From contig CM041089.1 in assembly GCA_023079485.1 (NCBI GenBank), positions 15,657,660 to 15,721,659 of the forward strand: 64,000 nt of DNA. The letters run 5' to 3'. The DNA comes from Archilochus colubris. Its lineage: Eukaryota > Chordata > Aves > Apodiformes > Trochilidae. Under the pieces are notes generated by a model. That model ran no database searches and was not told the DNA's origin. It was given only the letters and a program-made list of their open reading frames with translations. Both the position numbers and the translations under genes were made by a program. Below are positions 12,946 through 25,900 of the stretch, in pieces (the first letter of the stretch is position 1; every line of letters begins with the position of its first letter).

Positions 12946-14430
12946 TGTGGTGGTGCCAGCCCAGAGGGTAACAAAGGGACCTGTGGCCTCTCCCTCCCCT
13001 CCGCCATTTTGGGATGGGGAGAAGGAACCCACCTCAAACCTCCTGGGTCAGGACAAAGACCTCGAGGGCTCCACTCAACACAGTCCTGTAAAACAGACCC
13101 AACCTGACGGGGGAAAAAAAGATAAAATCAATTTAATCATTAATCTGATCAAAACAGGGCAAGGAGAAAACAACAGAGCTGAAACACCTCACCTCCAAAG
13201 TTCCGCTGTTCCCGTTTCTCCACCGCCTCCCCTCAGGGCACAGGGGACTTCGCCTTAATAAATCTCTTGTTCCAAGAGAGGGAAGAGGAGAGGATCAGTG
13301 ACTTTGGTCTGGACTTGTCTTAAATGCTTAGGTTTCCTTCATAGTAATTTCAAGGATCCTTCTTTGCTATCGTAGCAAAGCCGACCAAAGCAGAGTTTGA
13401 TTTGCCATCTGAAATACGGTTTTGCTTTTACTGAAACTGGTGCAGATGCAGGGCAGCAGTTAAAGCCTTCTTGATGATACCCTGCAGCCCCTTGTCCTTT
13501 CTGCTGACAGCTGCATATGGCTGCCGAGGTTCAGACCCAGCAGCTATGGGGACAGGCAAGCAGCAGGCAGGTTGAACTGGGGAAGAACAAATCGCTACTT
13601 GAGTCCACCAGGAGAAAGAGAAAACAACAACCAGAGCTCAACTCCCTTCCCGCCGTCCGTTCCCCGATGGCTTCCCCGCCGCCTCCCCTCAGGGCACAGG
13701 GGACGGAGGGACGGGCAGGGGGTTCAGGCTCAGTTCCCCACACGCTGTTTCTGCCGCTCTTTCCTCCTCAGGGGAGGACTCCTCAGGCTCTTCCCCCGCT
13801 CCAGGGCGGGGTCCCTCCCACGGGAGAGTCCTTCAGGAACCCCTGGGACATGAGTCCCTCCCATGGGGTGCAGTCCCTCAGGAGCTGACTGCTCCCACCC
13901 GGGCTGCCCACAGGGTCATGGACTGAGCTGGGAACAGTCACCTCCCCTGGCACGGGCTCCTCCAGCCAGGGATGCACAGACACAGCTGACCCTCTCTGCA
14001 ACCCTGCACAGGCTGCAGCTTCACCTCTGCCCACCTGAGACACTTCAGGGGCTACAAATCCACCTTTTCCCCACCCCCCGGGGTCCTTCAGGGACTGCTC
14101 CCCCGCGCTCCTCCATGGCTGCAGGGGCACAGCCGCCATCTCACCACGGGCTGAGGGAGGGAAACCTCTGCTCGGGCACCTTCTCCCACTCCTCGGCCGT
14201 GCTCTCTCCTCTCTGAGGTCTCACAGCCGCACATTTCTCCTCTTGAATATGTTAATGGCAGCGGTGCCTCCATGGTCACCCACCGCCTTAGTATCAGCCC
14301 GAGGTGGGGCAGACATTTTGTAGTCGGGGCAGCTTCTCAGAGCCCCCTCCGCCGCTCCCCAAACCATCCCCACCTCCACCCAGAACATTCCGGTTTTGTG
14401 AGACCTGAAGTTCGCAAGGGTTTTTCTTTC
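12946..14430. repeat. GC-rich interspersed-repeat block (LTR-retroelement-like)
   Basis: This block is much more GC- and CpG-rich than its flanks. It contains a 26-bp direct repeat (13223-13248 and 13679-13704) within a longer diverged duplication. It also has recurring phrases such as GTCCCTCCCACGGG and GTCCTTCAGGAACCC that resemble avian endogenous-retrovirus LTR or internal sequence. I could not define termini or target duplications. Open frames on both strands here look like composition effects, not genes. Confidence 0.4.
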
Positions 14431-16200
14431 CTTCTTAGGAAATTTTATTTCTTTCATCTTAGAGTTTTCAAGTCTGTTTTCTTCCCCGTATCCGAGTTTG
14501 CTGTGCTACACCAGTTCAAACAGTGCACAAGAACTGTAACTCCATGCTTATTTACTTAGGGCTTTGCCTTTGCTGAAGTCCTTTCTTTTGGGGTTTATGT
14601 GCTAAGTTAGATGTGTTCAATTCTGTGAAGTGTGGTTTAGCAAAGTGTAGTCCAAGAGTAAACATACTGAAAATTTTATCTGACCCTTTCTCTACTACAG
14701 AACAAAGCAATGATATAATACAGTTACATCACTAAGCAAGAGTTATTAGAACAGAATTCATTACCTTGGATTATTCTGGGAAGAGTTTTTCTGGGCTTGC
14801 ATGTAGCTGTTTTCCTCACTTCTGAATCCTGTCTTTCTAACCTCAGATAGTATCAGTGATTTCTCCACATTGCTAACAGGTATTTGTCTTTCTGTCTTCA
14901 GGACAACTGTGTGGTGTCTTCATAGAACTCTGCTTCCTTTATCAGCAAATATTCTGAGAGGATTTTGGTATTCTCATGGTATCAGTGTGGAGTCATGGGA
15001 ACAACCAACCATTCTGGGGCAGGGATGTTCTCCTGCAGGGAGGAAAGGAGGAGCAGCAGAGGGAGGAGACCTTACCCCAGCCAGAGAAGGCACCAGTGGG
15101 CTCTCTTGGGAGCCATTTCACACTGAGCACCATGGGCTGGAGCACTGGGATTGATCCATTTGGGTCACCAGCCCCATCCTCCCCTCCCATAGCTCAGCTG
15201 CTCCCCGTATCACTGACACAGACACAGCCTGGAAGCTGAGGGGGGGGGGTCCCAGGAACCTTTTTCTCTCCTGGTCCTTTCAAACCAGGACAGGCTGACA
15301 TCTGCTGCGTTTTTCAAACCAATCTTTTCTTGCTAGTTGCAGCCCCAACAGGTCTTTCTGAAGAAACAAATTGGTAGGAGAGTTCTCCATTTACTGCCAA
15401 GAGGGTTGGGAGAAGCTGCTGCTCACTGCCACTAGGGATACACAGTTAAAACATTCCTTCCTTTCTCTCCAGAAGACTATTTGTAGACTTCCCCACTGGA
15501 GAAAGTTTAATCTGTTCTTTTTTTTCATCAAGTTCCCATGGAGATATAGGTGCACCCTGATCTGCTAAGTTCTAAGGTGCCTGAGAGTGCAGGAAGAGGC
15601 TGAGATGTGACCTGGAACTGCCAAGAGTTTTCTGAAACAACCACTCGGGAGCCAAGTTACAAGCAGCACCAAAACTGAAGGGGCTGCTATAAAACAGAGC
15701 ACTGCAAGGAACACCATCCTGTGTATGCACAGAAATTCCTGTCAGAATAACTCTTTTCAGTGCTCACTAAAGCCATAGGGGATTTCCGTGGGGGAAAACA
15801 GCAGCATTCATTTTCTCAGAGGTAAAAGCCACTATTTGATGAAGTACAAATCTCCTTTGGGAGGCAGCTTCCCTTTTTTTGTCTGTGTGTCCAAAGTAAT
15901 TTTTCATTCTTAGCTATAGACTGCCCTGCAGTGGCAAAGCCAAAATCTGCAGACTTTTTTTCAGGAACTTGCCTCATTTAGAAGTAGTGTGCCCATCACT
16001 ACAAGGAACAGAAAGAGTCCCTGCAAGTAAAAACAACGAAGCAGGGGAGGTTTAGTCTGCAGTGCAAATCTAATGTGCAGCAGAATGTCACTACAGACTT
16101 TGAATATTTGTGGTTTTTTTTTCCCAAGGAGACAAGGCAGATTTAATCACATCTTGTATCTATTTGTCTCCAGAAGCTATTTGTTGACTTCAGACAAATT
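14431..16200. other. Intergenic between GC-rich block and solo LTR; nothing recognised
   Basis: No coding, RNA or clear repeat signal was seen apart from a G9-10 run near 15240. Confidence 0.5.
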
Positions 16201-16205
16201 CACCT

Positions 16206-17010
16206 TGTCACGGTTTAACACTGGCCCGGCAATTAAACCCAATAACAGCTGCTCTCTATTAATCTCTCTCTCCTCCTTGATAAAGAAAGGAGATAGAATA
16301 AGGGAGAGAGACTGATGGGTTGGAAACTAAACTACACAGCTTTAATGAACAGTAATGATAAATAGGAAAAAATTGCTAAATATATACAGGAATATATACA
16401 GGAAAATGGATACCACATTCCTCCCCCCTCTCCCCCAATAACTCTCCCATCCCCACTGAGGCTGCAGGGCAGCCCTGGGACAGTCCAGGCTGGAATCCTG
16501 GGGTCAGCAACAGTTGGGAGCTGGAGGCAGGAACACACAGATATGGGCTGGGATGGATCAGGAGCACAGGCAGAGGAAGGGATGGAATCCTTCCAGGATG
16601 CCGGGTGAAGGAAGGGAAGCAGGAAATCAGGAAATCCAGAAGTCTGGAAATCTGGCTCGGCCCTCGTGATGCCTCAAATTTATACTGAGTGTGACGTATA
16701 TGGGATGGAATCCTCTGTTTGGTCAATTCTGGCATCTATCTTGTCTGTTCCTCCCCAAAGGAGGGCTCAGGTGGGACCTCTTTGTCCTCCTGGATGGTAA
16801 AATGTTTTCCTCAGAGCTGAGCAGTGTCCTTGGCTCTGCATACCAGGCTCTAGCAGTAACTATAAACATCGAGTGTTATCAATCCTATAAGCAGACGCTG
16901 TCTGGGAAACTTGCTGTTAATTTCAGCAAGTGCAACTACTTACAAGAGACTTAGCTAAAAGCAAAAGTGCAAGACAGAAAATCACCTTTATCCTGGCCCA
17001 AACCAGGACA
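16206..17010 (-). mobile_element. Solo LTR, minus orientation, between MUC2 and the second mucin
   Basis: 805 bp, the reverse-complement relative of the LTR at 5182-5963. It reads TGTCCTGGTTTGGG from 17010 leftwards and ends TGACA at 16206. A perfect 5-bp target duplication CACCT flanks it (16201-16205 and 17011-17015). The TATA box is conserved at 16679-16684 (minus). Different target sites show two independent insertions. It points toward the second mucin, about 9.3 kb upstream of that gene's TATA box. Confidence 0.9.
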
Positions 17011-17015
17011 CACCT

Positions 17016-18222
17016 GAAAAAATTAGGATCTCAAAGGCCGCTAAAAGTCAACAGATTTTTGAGAGAATTTTAGGGTTTTTTGCAGACAACTGAAGGAAAA
17101 GTGCCAGCAGAGAAGTTGTTGGACAGCAAAGAATCTACAGAGGTGAGTGACCTTGTAAATGTCCCAGGAGAAAAGTCTCACTTACACCTTATCTAGACAT
17201 AAAACCCCATCCTAAAGTAGAAACTAGAAGTTCTGAGGCTTGCTTTCTAAAATGGCAAAACTTCCTTCTTATTAAATGTCACCTCTCCCCTCCACAGAAA
17301 TTAGCTCACTAATTATACTATTCTATAGATGCAAACTTCTGGAGTTTAATTTTTTGTACAATCATACCAGTGTCTGCATTTTAAGCTGCAACATATTTGG
17401 CAGGGCTATTAGGAGCAGAAAATGCTGCTACCAACTCCTTAGGTAGCAAAGATGCTTGCTTTCAGGTGGCCTGTGGTTCAGGCAGTTACTTTGAGCTGTC
17501 AGATGGGTAAGGCACAAGAAGTGTTGAATAACAGACAAAATAATACCAAGAGCACTTTTCACACACGCCAGAAGGTGTGGATTACCCTTGCTGTACTTCA
17601 GATAATTCAAGAGAGAGGTCTATCTCTCAGCTGATCTCCTTCAGCTCCCATTACAGTAAGATCAGATAAACAGGCACTTGAGAATGCAGTCCAGCTAACC
17701 TCCTTTGAATATGTCATTTGCTGTGAGATAGACGGATGTCAAAAGAGGGATTTCTCTCAGTTTTCTGGACAAGCAGCCTAGGATTACTGCCTCAGAGATG
17801 GGTATCTGTTTTTTCAGCTTTTGGAGACCTCTTGCTGTAGTACTAACTATATATACCTTCAGGTACTGAATAACCTTCATGTTCTCCTAGGTGAGGGATT
17901 TGCTTCTTAGTGATAATACATAATTGTGATTTACTCAGCCCTGCTAAAAAAAGGTATGGTGATTAAGTCAAGTTTCTCCAAGTCATCTGAATCATTTTGT
18001 CATACATTATTTATATTTGGCTTTGTTCTGGCAGACAGTGTCAACTTCTGCTCCACCCAACACATTGAGTCCCTCAGACCATACCTTCTGATACTTCAGC
18101 TTTTAAGGAATCAGAAATAGATAACCCCAAAAATTAGGAAATATGTCTGTTGACTTCCCATATTTTGAAAAAGAACTTTCCTTCTCTTAAAACTCAGCTC
18201 ATCAAGACAGCACATGAATAAG
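17016..18222. other. Intergenic downstream of MUC2; nothing recognised
   Basis: Unique AT-rich sequence between the LTR and the probable MUC2 polyadenylation site. Short open frames only. Confidence 0.5.
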
Positions 18223-18523
18223 TACAAAACCCTTTTTTTTTTTTTAATATGCTTTAATCATTCAGAGAAAATAAGATGATTATAAAAGGACCTTAAAAGC
18301 CATACACCTTGAAGAATACAAATGACAGCTGGACACAGTCTTAGAGGTCTTTTCCAACCATGACAACTCTCTGATTCTGTGAAAATGCATTCTTACCTCT
18401 TGCACAAATAAATAGACCACTGTTAAAAACAGAGAACAAAGAGGACACAGTAACTGAGAAAAGTAAAGTTCAAAAGCCCTCAGGGAAGATGAGAATGGTG
18501 CACACTGCTTGGATTTTTCCTCT
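18223..18523 (-). other. MUC2: Probable MUC2 3' UTR and polyadenylation signal
   Basis: Left of the stop, the minus strand has no AATAAA nearby but has two ATTAAA variants (18253-18258 and 18243-18248) followed by an A-run. Cleavage would fall roughly at 18223-18243, giving a 3' UTR of about 300 bases that overlaps a CR1-like fragment (about 18318-18381). Position is inferred from the hexamer only. Confidence 0.4.
18318..18381 (+). mobile_element. Degraded CR1 tail overlapping the probable MUC2 3' UTR
   Basis: GGTCTTTTCCAACCATGACA followed by CTCTGATTCTGTGA resembles a diverged CR1 end. Short and weak. If real, the MUC2 3' UTR contains an antisense CR1 remnant. Confidence 0.5.
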
Positions 18524-19901
18524 TCATTTGGATGTTAGGCTGATGGCTCTCTTGATGCGGTTCAGAGCACTTGCCTTGTCTTGTCCTTCTCTGCTCTGCA
18601 GCCCATTGGACTGGGGGTTGCTGCACTCAGTGTCTTGGCACTGGCAGCTTTCCACAGATACGTACTTGTGTGAAATTGTACTCCCATCAGGGCATTTCAG
18701 TTCCACTTCTTTCAAGCTGCTCCTGGATTCCCTGCAGCAGGAACAGCTGTGCTCCATGGAGTTGGCCTCAGCAGAATACCTGTTGGCATGGAAATGGCAA
18801 GGTTATTCTGAACCAGGAGTCAGCATGCAGAGAAGAGGGAAATGAGATACAGAGCTCCCATGAGAAGTTTGGGATGATATGTAGATGAGCCACAATTTTG
18901 GCCAGTGAAAGTGCTCATCTGACAGATGGTGTGGTCTGAAATTCATTGTATTTCCTGTGGTTTTTTTGTGGTAAACCAATTATTATCAAAGTTCTAGTAA
19001 AAAGTTGTATGTTGTATGAGCTCAGCTTCCTCTAGGAATTCCTCTAGATTCCTCTCATCATCTCAGTGCTGATGGATGTTAAAGACACCAGATCAACAAT
19101 AAGGGCAGGCAATGCCCTGACCTGAATAAGAAAATTGCACAGACAGTGGCTTTACTGCCATCTACAGTGGCATCACATCAGTCAGCTGCAAGAATTACAG
19201 ATCACAGGAACCCAAGTTCATACCCCAAACCAGTCAGTGTTAACAGGAGGGGGAAGCAGCAGCTCCTTTCTTGTAAATTCTCAGATTTCAGAGGGAAATG
19301 CACAGTGAAACTACTACCACCACCCATAACTCATTTGTTTCTAATGTCTTTAGTGTATAAAAATTGTGCATGTTTGAATTTCTTTTTAACAGATGTACTT
19401 TGGTTGGGATGTAATTGTTGAGAAGGAGCTTTTCAGCCTACGAGCATTGGATCTGGCTGCTCTGGTTTCATTCCCACTACAGGAAACCATTTGTGTTCTT
19501 TTGTGAGGATTTGTAGCCACACAAATAACAGAGAAACCAGCTCTTAAAAGCATAATATATCTTATCATGGCCACCTTATTGCCAGGGCAATTTAGTGCAC
19601 TTTTCTGCTGTGTATTATGAATCAAATTCAGTCACAAATTTCATGATTTTGTGCCCACGACCTGCGGAGCTGATAGGTTCAAGTCTTCCACCATTCTGCA
19701 ATCTACCTAGTTCTGGTGCCTTTTGTTTAAGCAGCAGAATTGAGGTTTCGTGGTCTGATCCCTGGACTTACATGGAGAAGGTTCCACACGTCCCTTCACA
19801 TTCACCCATCACAACCCTGTCCGCAGAGCGGCAGCCGCGGAAGACGATGAAGTCGCGTCTCTGGCGGACAGAGCACGGTGTGGGGCTGTCCAGAGGGGCA
19901 C
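18524..19901 (-). CDS. MUC2: MUC2 C-terminal cystine knot (CTCK) exons and stop
   Basis: Exon 19772-19901 encodes the first half of the knot ([28 protein letters not shown]). The terminal exon 18524-18779 encodes [37 protein letters not shown] and a basic tail ending [15 protein letters not shown] forms C-terminal dimers in the ER (known for MUC2 and VWF). The tail is MUC2-like in its QCQDT motif and basic end. Exon 19772-19901 is GC-rich with several CpGs and unusually Arg-rich for this domain. Confidence 0.95.
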
Positions 19902-22900
19902 CTGGAGGGAAAGGTCAGAAAATATTCCCCATCAAATAGCTCCACAAGCTCCTTGCAGCTCAGCATCCCCTCAGCTTAATAAATGTAAGCAAAGAATTCT
20001 CTTAAATTATCTTTCTCTCTCAGCTTAAACTTCCCCAGAGAGGCTGGACAGCCTTTGGACATCAAACACCAAGTATCTGTTTATCTAGTAAGTATCTAAT
20101 AAATCTAATAAGTATCTAGTATTTATTTTTTACACTTCAGCCTTCATGGCTGGGATATGGGTTGATTTAAGAAGAAAATTCATTCTCTGCATTGTTGTTT
20201 CAGATATAGTGACATACTTACAGGTTTTGCAGCAACCATTAGGTAAGAATGTAACAGTGCCCTAAAAGAACAAAGAAACGGGAAAAATGTTATTTTCTTT
20301 CTCTATATTAAATAAGTTTTTAGGCCAATAACTGAGGAGAGAAATTCCTTGGAGGCTGGTAAGAGCCAGTGAATACTGTAGGATTGATCTGAATAACTAA
20401 AAATAATGGTGTCTTCCAGACTGGAAATCTATTAATTTACAAAGGGCTGTGGAAATAAAGATGATGCTTTGAAGGAAACCTGCAGTCAGCAGCATGCAAT
20501 TTTTCCTCAGAAACAATTCCAAAAATGTTTTCTCAGAACCTTTTATTTGTGAATGGAGAGCATGTACAGCCTAAGGACTGAGCAGCTTGTGGGGTTCTTC
20601 TTCATACAGGACCCTGTACATAGCAGTCAGCTTTGAACTCTAACTCAGGTATCTTATTTTGTACATTCTTAAGATCTGTGCATGGATGCAGCAGAAACTT
20701 TTGTCCTTTGGGCTGAGAAAACTTGGGGAAAGGTCATTTTTGCTGGTTAGGTGTCCCAAGCAGCTGAGTAATGCACTGAATAGAGGGTAAGTTTCCCATA
20801 TTTACTTACAGGTTTGCAGCTCTCCTCATTGAATGCTGGGCAAGTAATCTCAGATGTGGAAGAGATAAACTGGTTGTGCAGCTTGACACAGCTGTAGATG
20901 GTGCAGTTGTTGTAGGGATCATTTCTAAACTCTCCAGGCTGCAAGTAAAATGCAAAATGTAGTAAGGAAAGCAGAAAGGAGCTCAGACAAAAATTTTCCT
21001 GTCCTCTGTCAATCACATTCCTTGTTTCCCAGCCTTATTTTTAGGCCACTTTGGATACAGGTTATTAGATGTATTGCCATGTGCCATACATGGAGAGATT
21101 CTTCAGTTTTGCATGAGATTTCCCTTAGAAAAGAAGAAATCCCTCTAAAGTGTACAGAGTATATTAGAGTTATTAGCAAATTCATCCATGCCAATGGATT
21201 TTGCCTTGGTAAAGCTTATCTGTTGTATGGTAATTAAGAATAATCCTAAAATTTCACCCTCATTAAAACACCCAGGCTTTACTAGTGTTTTTCAGTACAC
21301 AGAAATCAAATACTATAGAAAAGCTCAAGCTTCCAGAAGAAAAACCTTTTTGCAAGAAAAACCTTTCCAATGTTACTGGTTTTCTCATTCAAGGCAGAGC
21401 CTACAGAAAATTTGATTTCATGAGTCCTTCCTTCAGGCCTAAGAGCTCTAGAGAGGCTTTGCTCTGACCTTCCAGGGGCAAGCTGACACTAAGCCTTATC
21501 TCTGACAAGATGTTCCCCCTCTGAAAGTGAGGATTTTACAGATTTGGAAGAGACATAAACGTGGAGCATACTTACACTCAAGATGAGGTTAGAATTCTGT
21601 GCTGTGTGTATAGCACACTTAGTCTGCACACACCTCCCACAGCATTCACCTTTCACTGGTTGACGTTCATATCCCTGGATATTAAGATTAATTTTTAAAT
21701 TTTAATGAAATTAAAATGGTAGATACATTTTTGATAAATAAATGAAAAATGCAAATCCATAATACAATGGATGATTAGATTATTATTACATTATTAATCG
21801 CTTAATTGCAGAATAAGATATTGTTATTAAATGCTAATCTAATAATCTAATTACGCTTTCTATGTCTGTAATCCACAACTGGGTATTTTGAGGTGATTTT
21901 TTGTTTGAATTTTGCCACTTACTGGTTCACAATATGTGTTGCACGGAATATGTTGACAGGAGATGATATTCAGTTGGGTGCTGATGTTAACTTCGTTGGT
22001 GCAGAAACAATCCTGACACTTATCAACAAAGACTGAGGAATTAGGCTGTAAATTTTAAGGAAAAAAAGTTAATAAATTAATGAGATATGACATGTTTCTT
22101 AATTTCCAAAAACTTGGTAAACCAAGCACTGGAGACACATGAACAAACATAAACATTATTGGCTTGTTATCTGGCTAGCCAGTTATGAAGATTAATTTCA
22201 TGTGTGTCTTTATTGAAGCCCTATATGGCAACGATAACCTCAGAAATTACCAGGACAGCTGTCACACAAACATCAGCAATAACACAATTACTAGATGCAA
22301 CAGAATTTATTAGGAATCTAGGTCTGTTTGGTGTAATACTCATTTACAGCTTTTCCTGTGTTTGAAAGCAGAGTCAATACCACAGTAAATGTGGACTGAC
22401 TTTTTAAAATGCATCCACACTTAGCTCTAAACCCAAATGTCTCTGATACTGACACACAAACAACTCTTCAGTCTCTTTCATACCCAGCAGCCTTTTCAGA
22501 AGGTGTTTAGGCTTTGTGAAATGGATGAACTTCTGACAGGAATTTTAAAATGGCTAAAATCTTGGTTGTACTAGTTAAACCTCCTCACAGCACTTCTGCT
22601 AATGTGTACTAACTGCTCTTTTAAGCATTTTCAGAACACTGCTGAAATGGGAACTCACCAAGAACTCAGCATTCTGATGGACACAAACCCTCTTGGGAAC
22701 TGTGAAGAAGCAAGGAGTTAGGTGGTTACACAGGGAACACTCCAGTCACAGACATTTCTCCCACAATAAATCACAATGCACACTGTCAGACACACTGGTT
22801 ATTCCCCAATTTTGGTAACATATCAAGGTGTAAGAACAGATACTGCATGTGCAGAAGGGAGGTAGATTTGGCCCAATATATGCAGTCCAGTTCAGAGCCA

Positions 22901-25900
22901 AGAATGTCCACTTCACAGGTACCAGTAGCTTCTTGTTTGAATTGCCAAGAACAAAGCAGAAATGGAGCAGCTTCTGCTGGGGATGCTTACAGGGACATTT
23001 TGCAAGATCAATCTGAGACCAAAGGCCCAGTTCATCCTCCACTTGTTGTTACTTGTACTTAAAACCAGGAAAGTTGAATTTGAGCCACCTGAGCTATATC
23101 TGCTTTTATATATCTGATTTTGCAGTTTTTTATCATTACCATAAGAGTAATAACCAATGTCAAAAGTAACCAATTTGTAGAATCTAACTGTCTTTGTCAC
23201 CCCTGCTGTTAGGCTGTTGTTTACAGCCTCACTGAGTGTGATGCTAAACTATGTAACATGTTGTGCCAGTGCCTGTAATGTGCTTCCAAGGGACTTACCA
23301 CACTGGTACACAGGGCAACAGTGGCCACTGGGGATGTGAGACTGAACTTCAAATCCCAGGGAACACCTGGGGGCTTTAGCTGTGCACAAGCTTGCATTGC
23401 ATTCTGAAAAAAAGAAGGAATAGAAAGTACACTAAATTACAGCTACCAGAACCAGCCCTTAGGATAGGCATTCTCTTTCTAGAAAACACTCCAGAACCTC
23501 TGCAAAGGAACAAACTTCAGAAAAGAGAACATTTTTCCTAGTGACTCCAGGCACTGAACTGGAGAACTACAGTATGTTTATGAAATTTTTTCTACTGTGT
23601 AATTACTAATTCTTAAAAACCTATCAGAATTCTTTGAAGAACTGTTACTTTCTCCAAGTTTGCAGACAACTGCTGCAAAATAAAACCCCACATATAATTC
23701 CATAATCTATCTGCAATGTATTGAAATAAAATGTGGTCCTGAACTCAAGAAGTATGGATTCAGTTCTGCTGAATCACTGCAGTATTTTTCCCTAACACTG
23801 GGCAAGATTATTTTTAAAAGTACAAGATCCTATTTTTGTGACTCCCTGCTGCAGATCTCTGGTTCTGCACTACTTCAATCCTCTTTTCTTTCCTATTCCT
23901 AAAAAGTATAGAAAAACTAAAAACAAAAGTATAAACTCACTGCAGGTGACCATGGGGCAGCAGGAGTCTTCAGGATTGACTTCATTGACCTCATAGAAGC
24001 CTTCTCCATCACAACCATTCTTACTTGGTTTGGGACATTCATGAGGCCTGCACACAATGCCAGTCCCACCTTCCACACAAACACAGTCCTGGCAGTTCAC
24101 TGTGAATTTTTCCCCAAACTGTCATTAAAGAAAATCAAGTGAGTCATTGTATGGTTACCAATTAAAGAGAAGTGAAAACAGGAAGGAAAAGCTGGGAGAC
24201 CACAAAGCAAGACTCAATCAGTGGACTCCACTCCCCTACCCCCAGCCCCAGCCTAGACTTGAAATACAAAAGTACCTCTCTGGGTGTCTTATCCACTCCA
24301 ACACAGCCTATGAAAAACAACAAAATAAATTTCCATTATCAATTATGTATTAATAGACTTCTCTACTATAAGTTTTGTACTTGACAGAGTCAGACTGATG
24401 TTGCATACACGAGAGATAAGCAACAGAGAGGAAACAACCAAGCAGCCAAGTCAGTCAGCAAAACTCACCACAGGTTTTCACACAGACATCCACACCCGAG
24501 TCATAGAGCATTGTTCCATTGGGACAGAAACAGCCTTCCACTTCTTTAGCTGAAGTTTCATTTTGTTGACTGTGTAAGACAAAATGTTCAGAGGAACACC
24601 ATCACTGACACAGGCACAGGGGTGAAGGTTGTGCCAAACAAACTGGTGGCAAATGATGTGCACATTTAGGGACTGGCATTGCCAAACAACACAATGAGCA
24701 CAGCCTTAGGATACAGGGATGGCAAATTCAACAGTTTAAGACATGACAGCAGGTTGATTCCTCTCATCCATCTCTGCATTAGATGTGACTGCACAGTTCC
24801 ATGAGCTGTAACTGACAGTGAAGGAATTCTTTACCTTGCTTTGCAGGTTCTCTCTGTAACAGGACCACATGCTCTGTATTCTTTACCTGGGGGGCATTTA
24901 TAAGCTGGAATTGGGGAAAAAAAAGGAGGAAGAGCTCAGTAAAAATATCATATAAAAGCCCCATGGCCTCATGCCAAGAAATTAAACACTGACTGCTCAT
25001 TTTGTGATGTATTTTTGACAATCTTGAGAAGGAAGAGGGGAAAGAAAGCAGGTATCAGACTCTTGTCTCTGAAGGGAATGATTTTATGCAGTTTAGCTAT
25101 AGAGGACCATAAGGAGATAAATCCAAAAGTTAACATCTTTACTACAATTTCCTTCACAGTTCCTGTCTCTTTTGCACAAGTTATGGAAGGGGAGGGTATT
25201 CCTAACCTCTGTCCTCTTCTTTCTACAGTTGAAAATGAATGCATATGTCACTGAACACTGGGAGCTGCACAAAAATTTCTGTGTACAAAGAAAATCTGCC
25301 AATGAACATGGATTGGGCACAGTTGATATTTTACAGGCTCATTTAACATCCTATTGTTAGACTGCTACCTGTAAAATTACTTAAGGATAGAGGCTGGTGG
25401 GGTTTATTGGTGTCTTCATTTCTTGGAAAGCAATATGAGCTAGTGTTAGGAGACTGTTGCTGAAGCAGTTCCATATAAATTTTCCTAACAGGTCAGGATA
25501 AATGGGCAGGATAAGGATAAATACTTTCAGAGCTGGGCAAATACTTACAGCAAACACCACTGGTGTGGCTCCTCCACTCCAGGCACACCCCCTGGTCAGC
25601 ACAGGTGGCAGCATAGATCTGCAGACTTGAGCATTCCAGGTCTAAGCTGGGAAGTACACAGCTATCAAACACACAGGCTCTGTAGTACTTTTCAGGCTGG
25701 ACAAATTTGTGGCATGGCTCGAACACACTAGGAACAGAAGCATTTATCATAATTAGTTACTGAATTCTTTAATGAGCTCCCCATGTTATAATGTGGTAAC
25801 AGTGGTGCTTCAGGAGATGTGAACCACTATTACATGAGAGATTTTTACTAACAGCACTTCCCTCCACTGCAGACTTTCAAAATATCTTAAAGTATTCTCC

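Noticed and set aside
13517..14216. Open frames of about 90-120 residues on both strands in the GC-rich block
   Set aside because: They overlap each other on both strands in repeat-like, CpG-rich sequence with no domain. Best explained by low stop frequency in GC-rich DNA.
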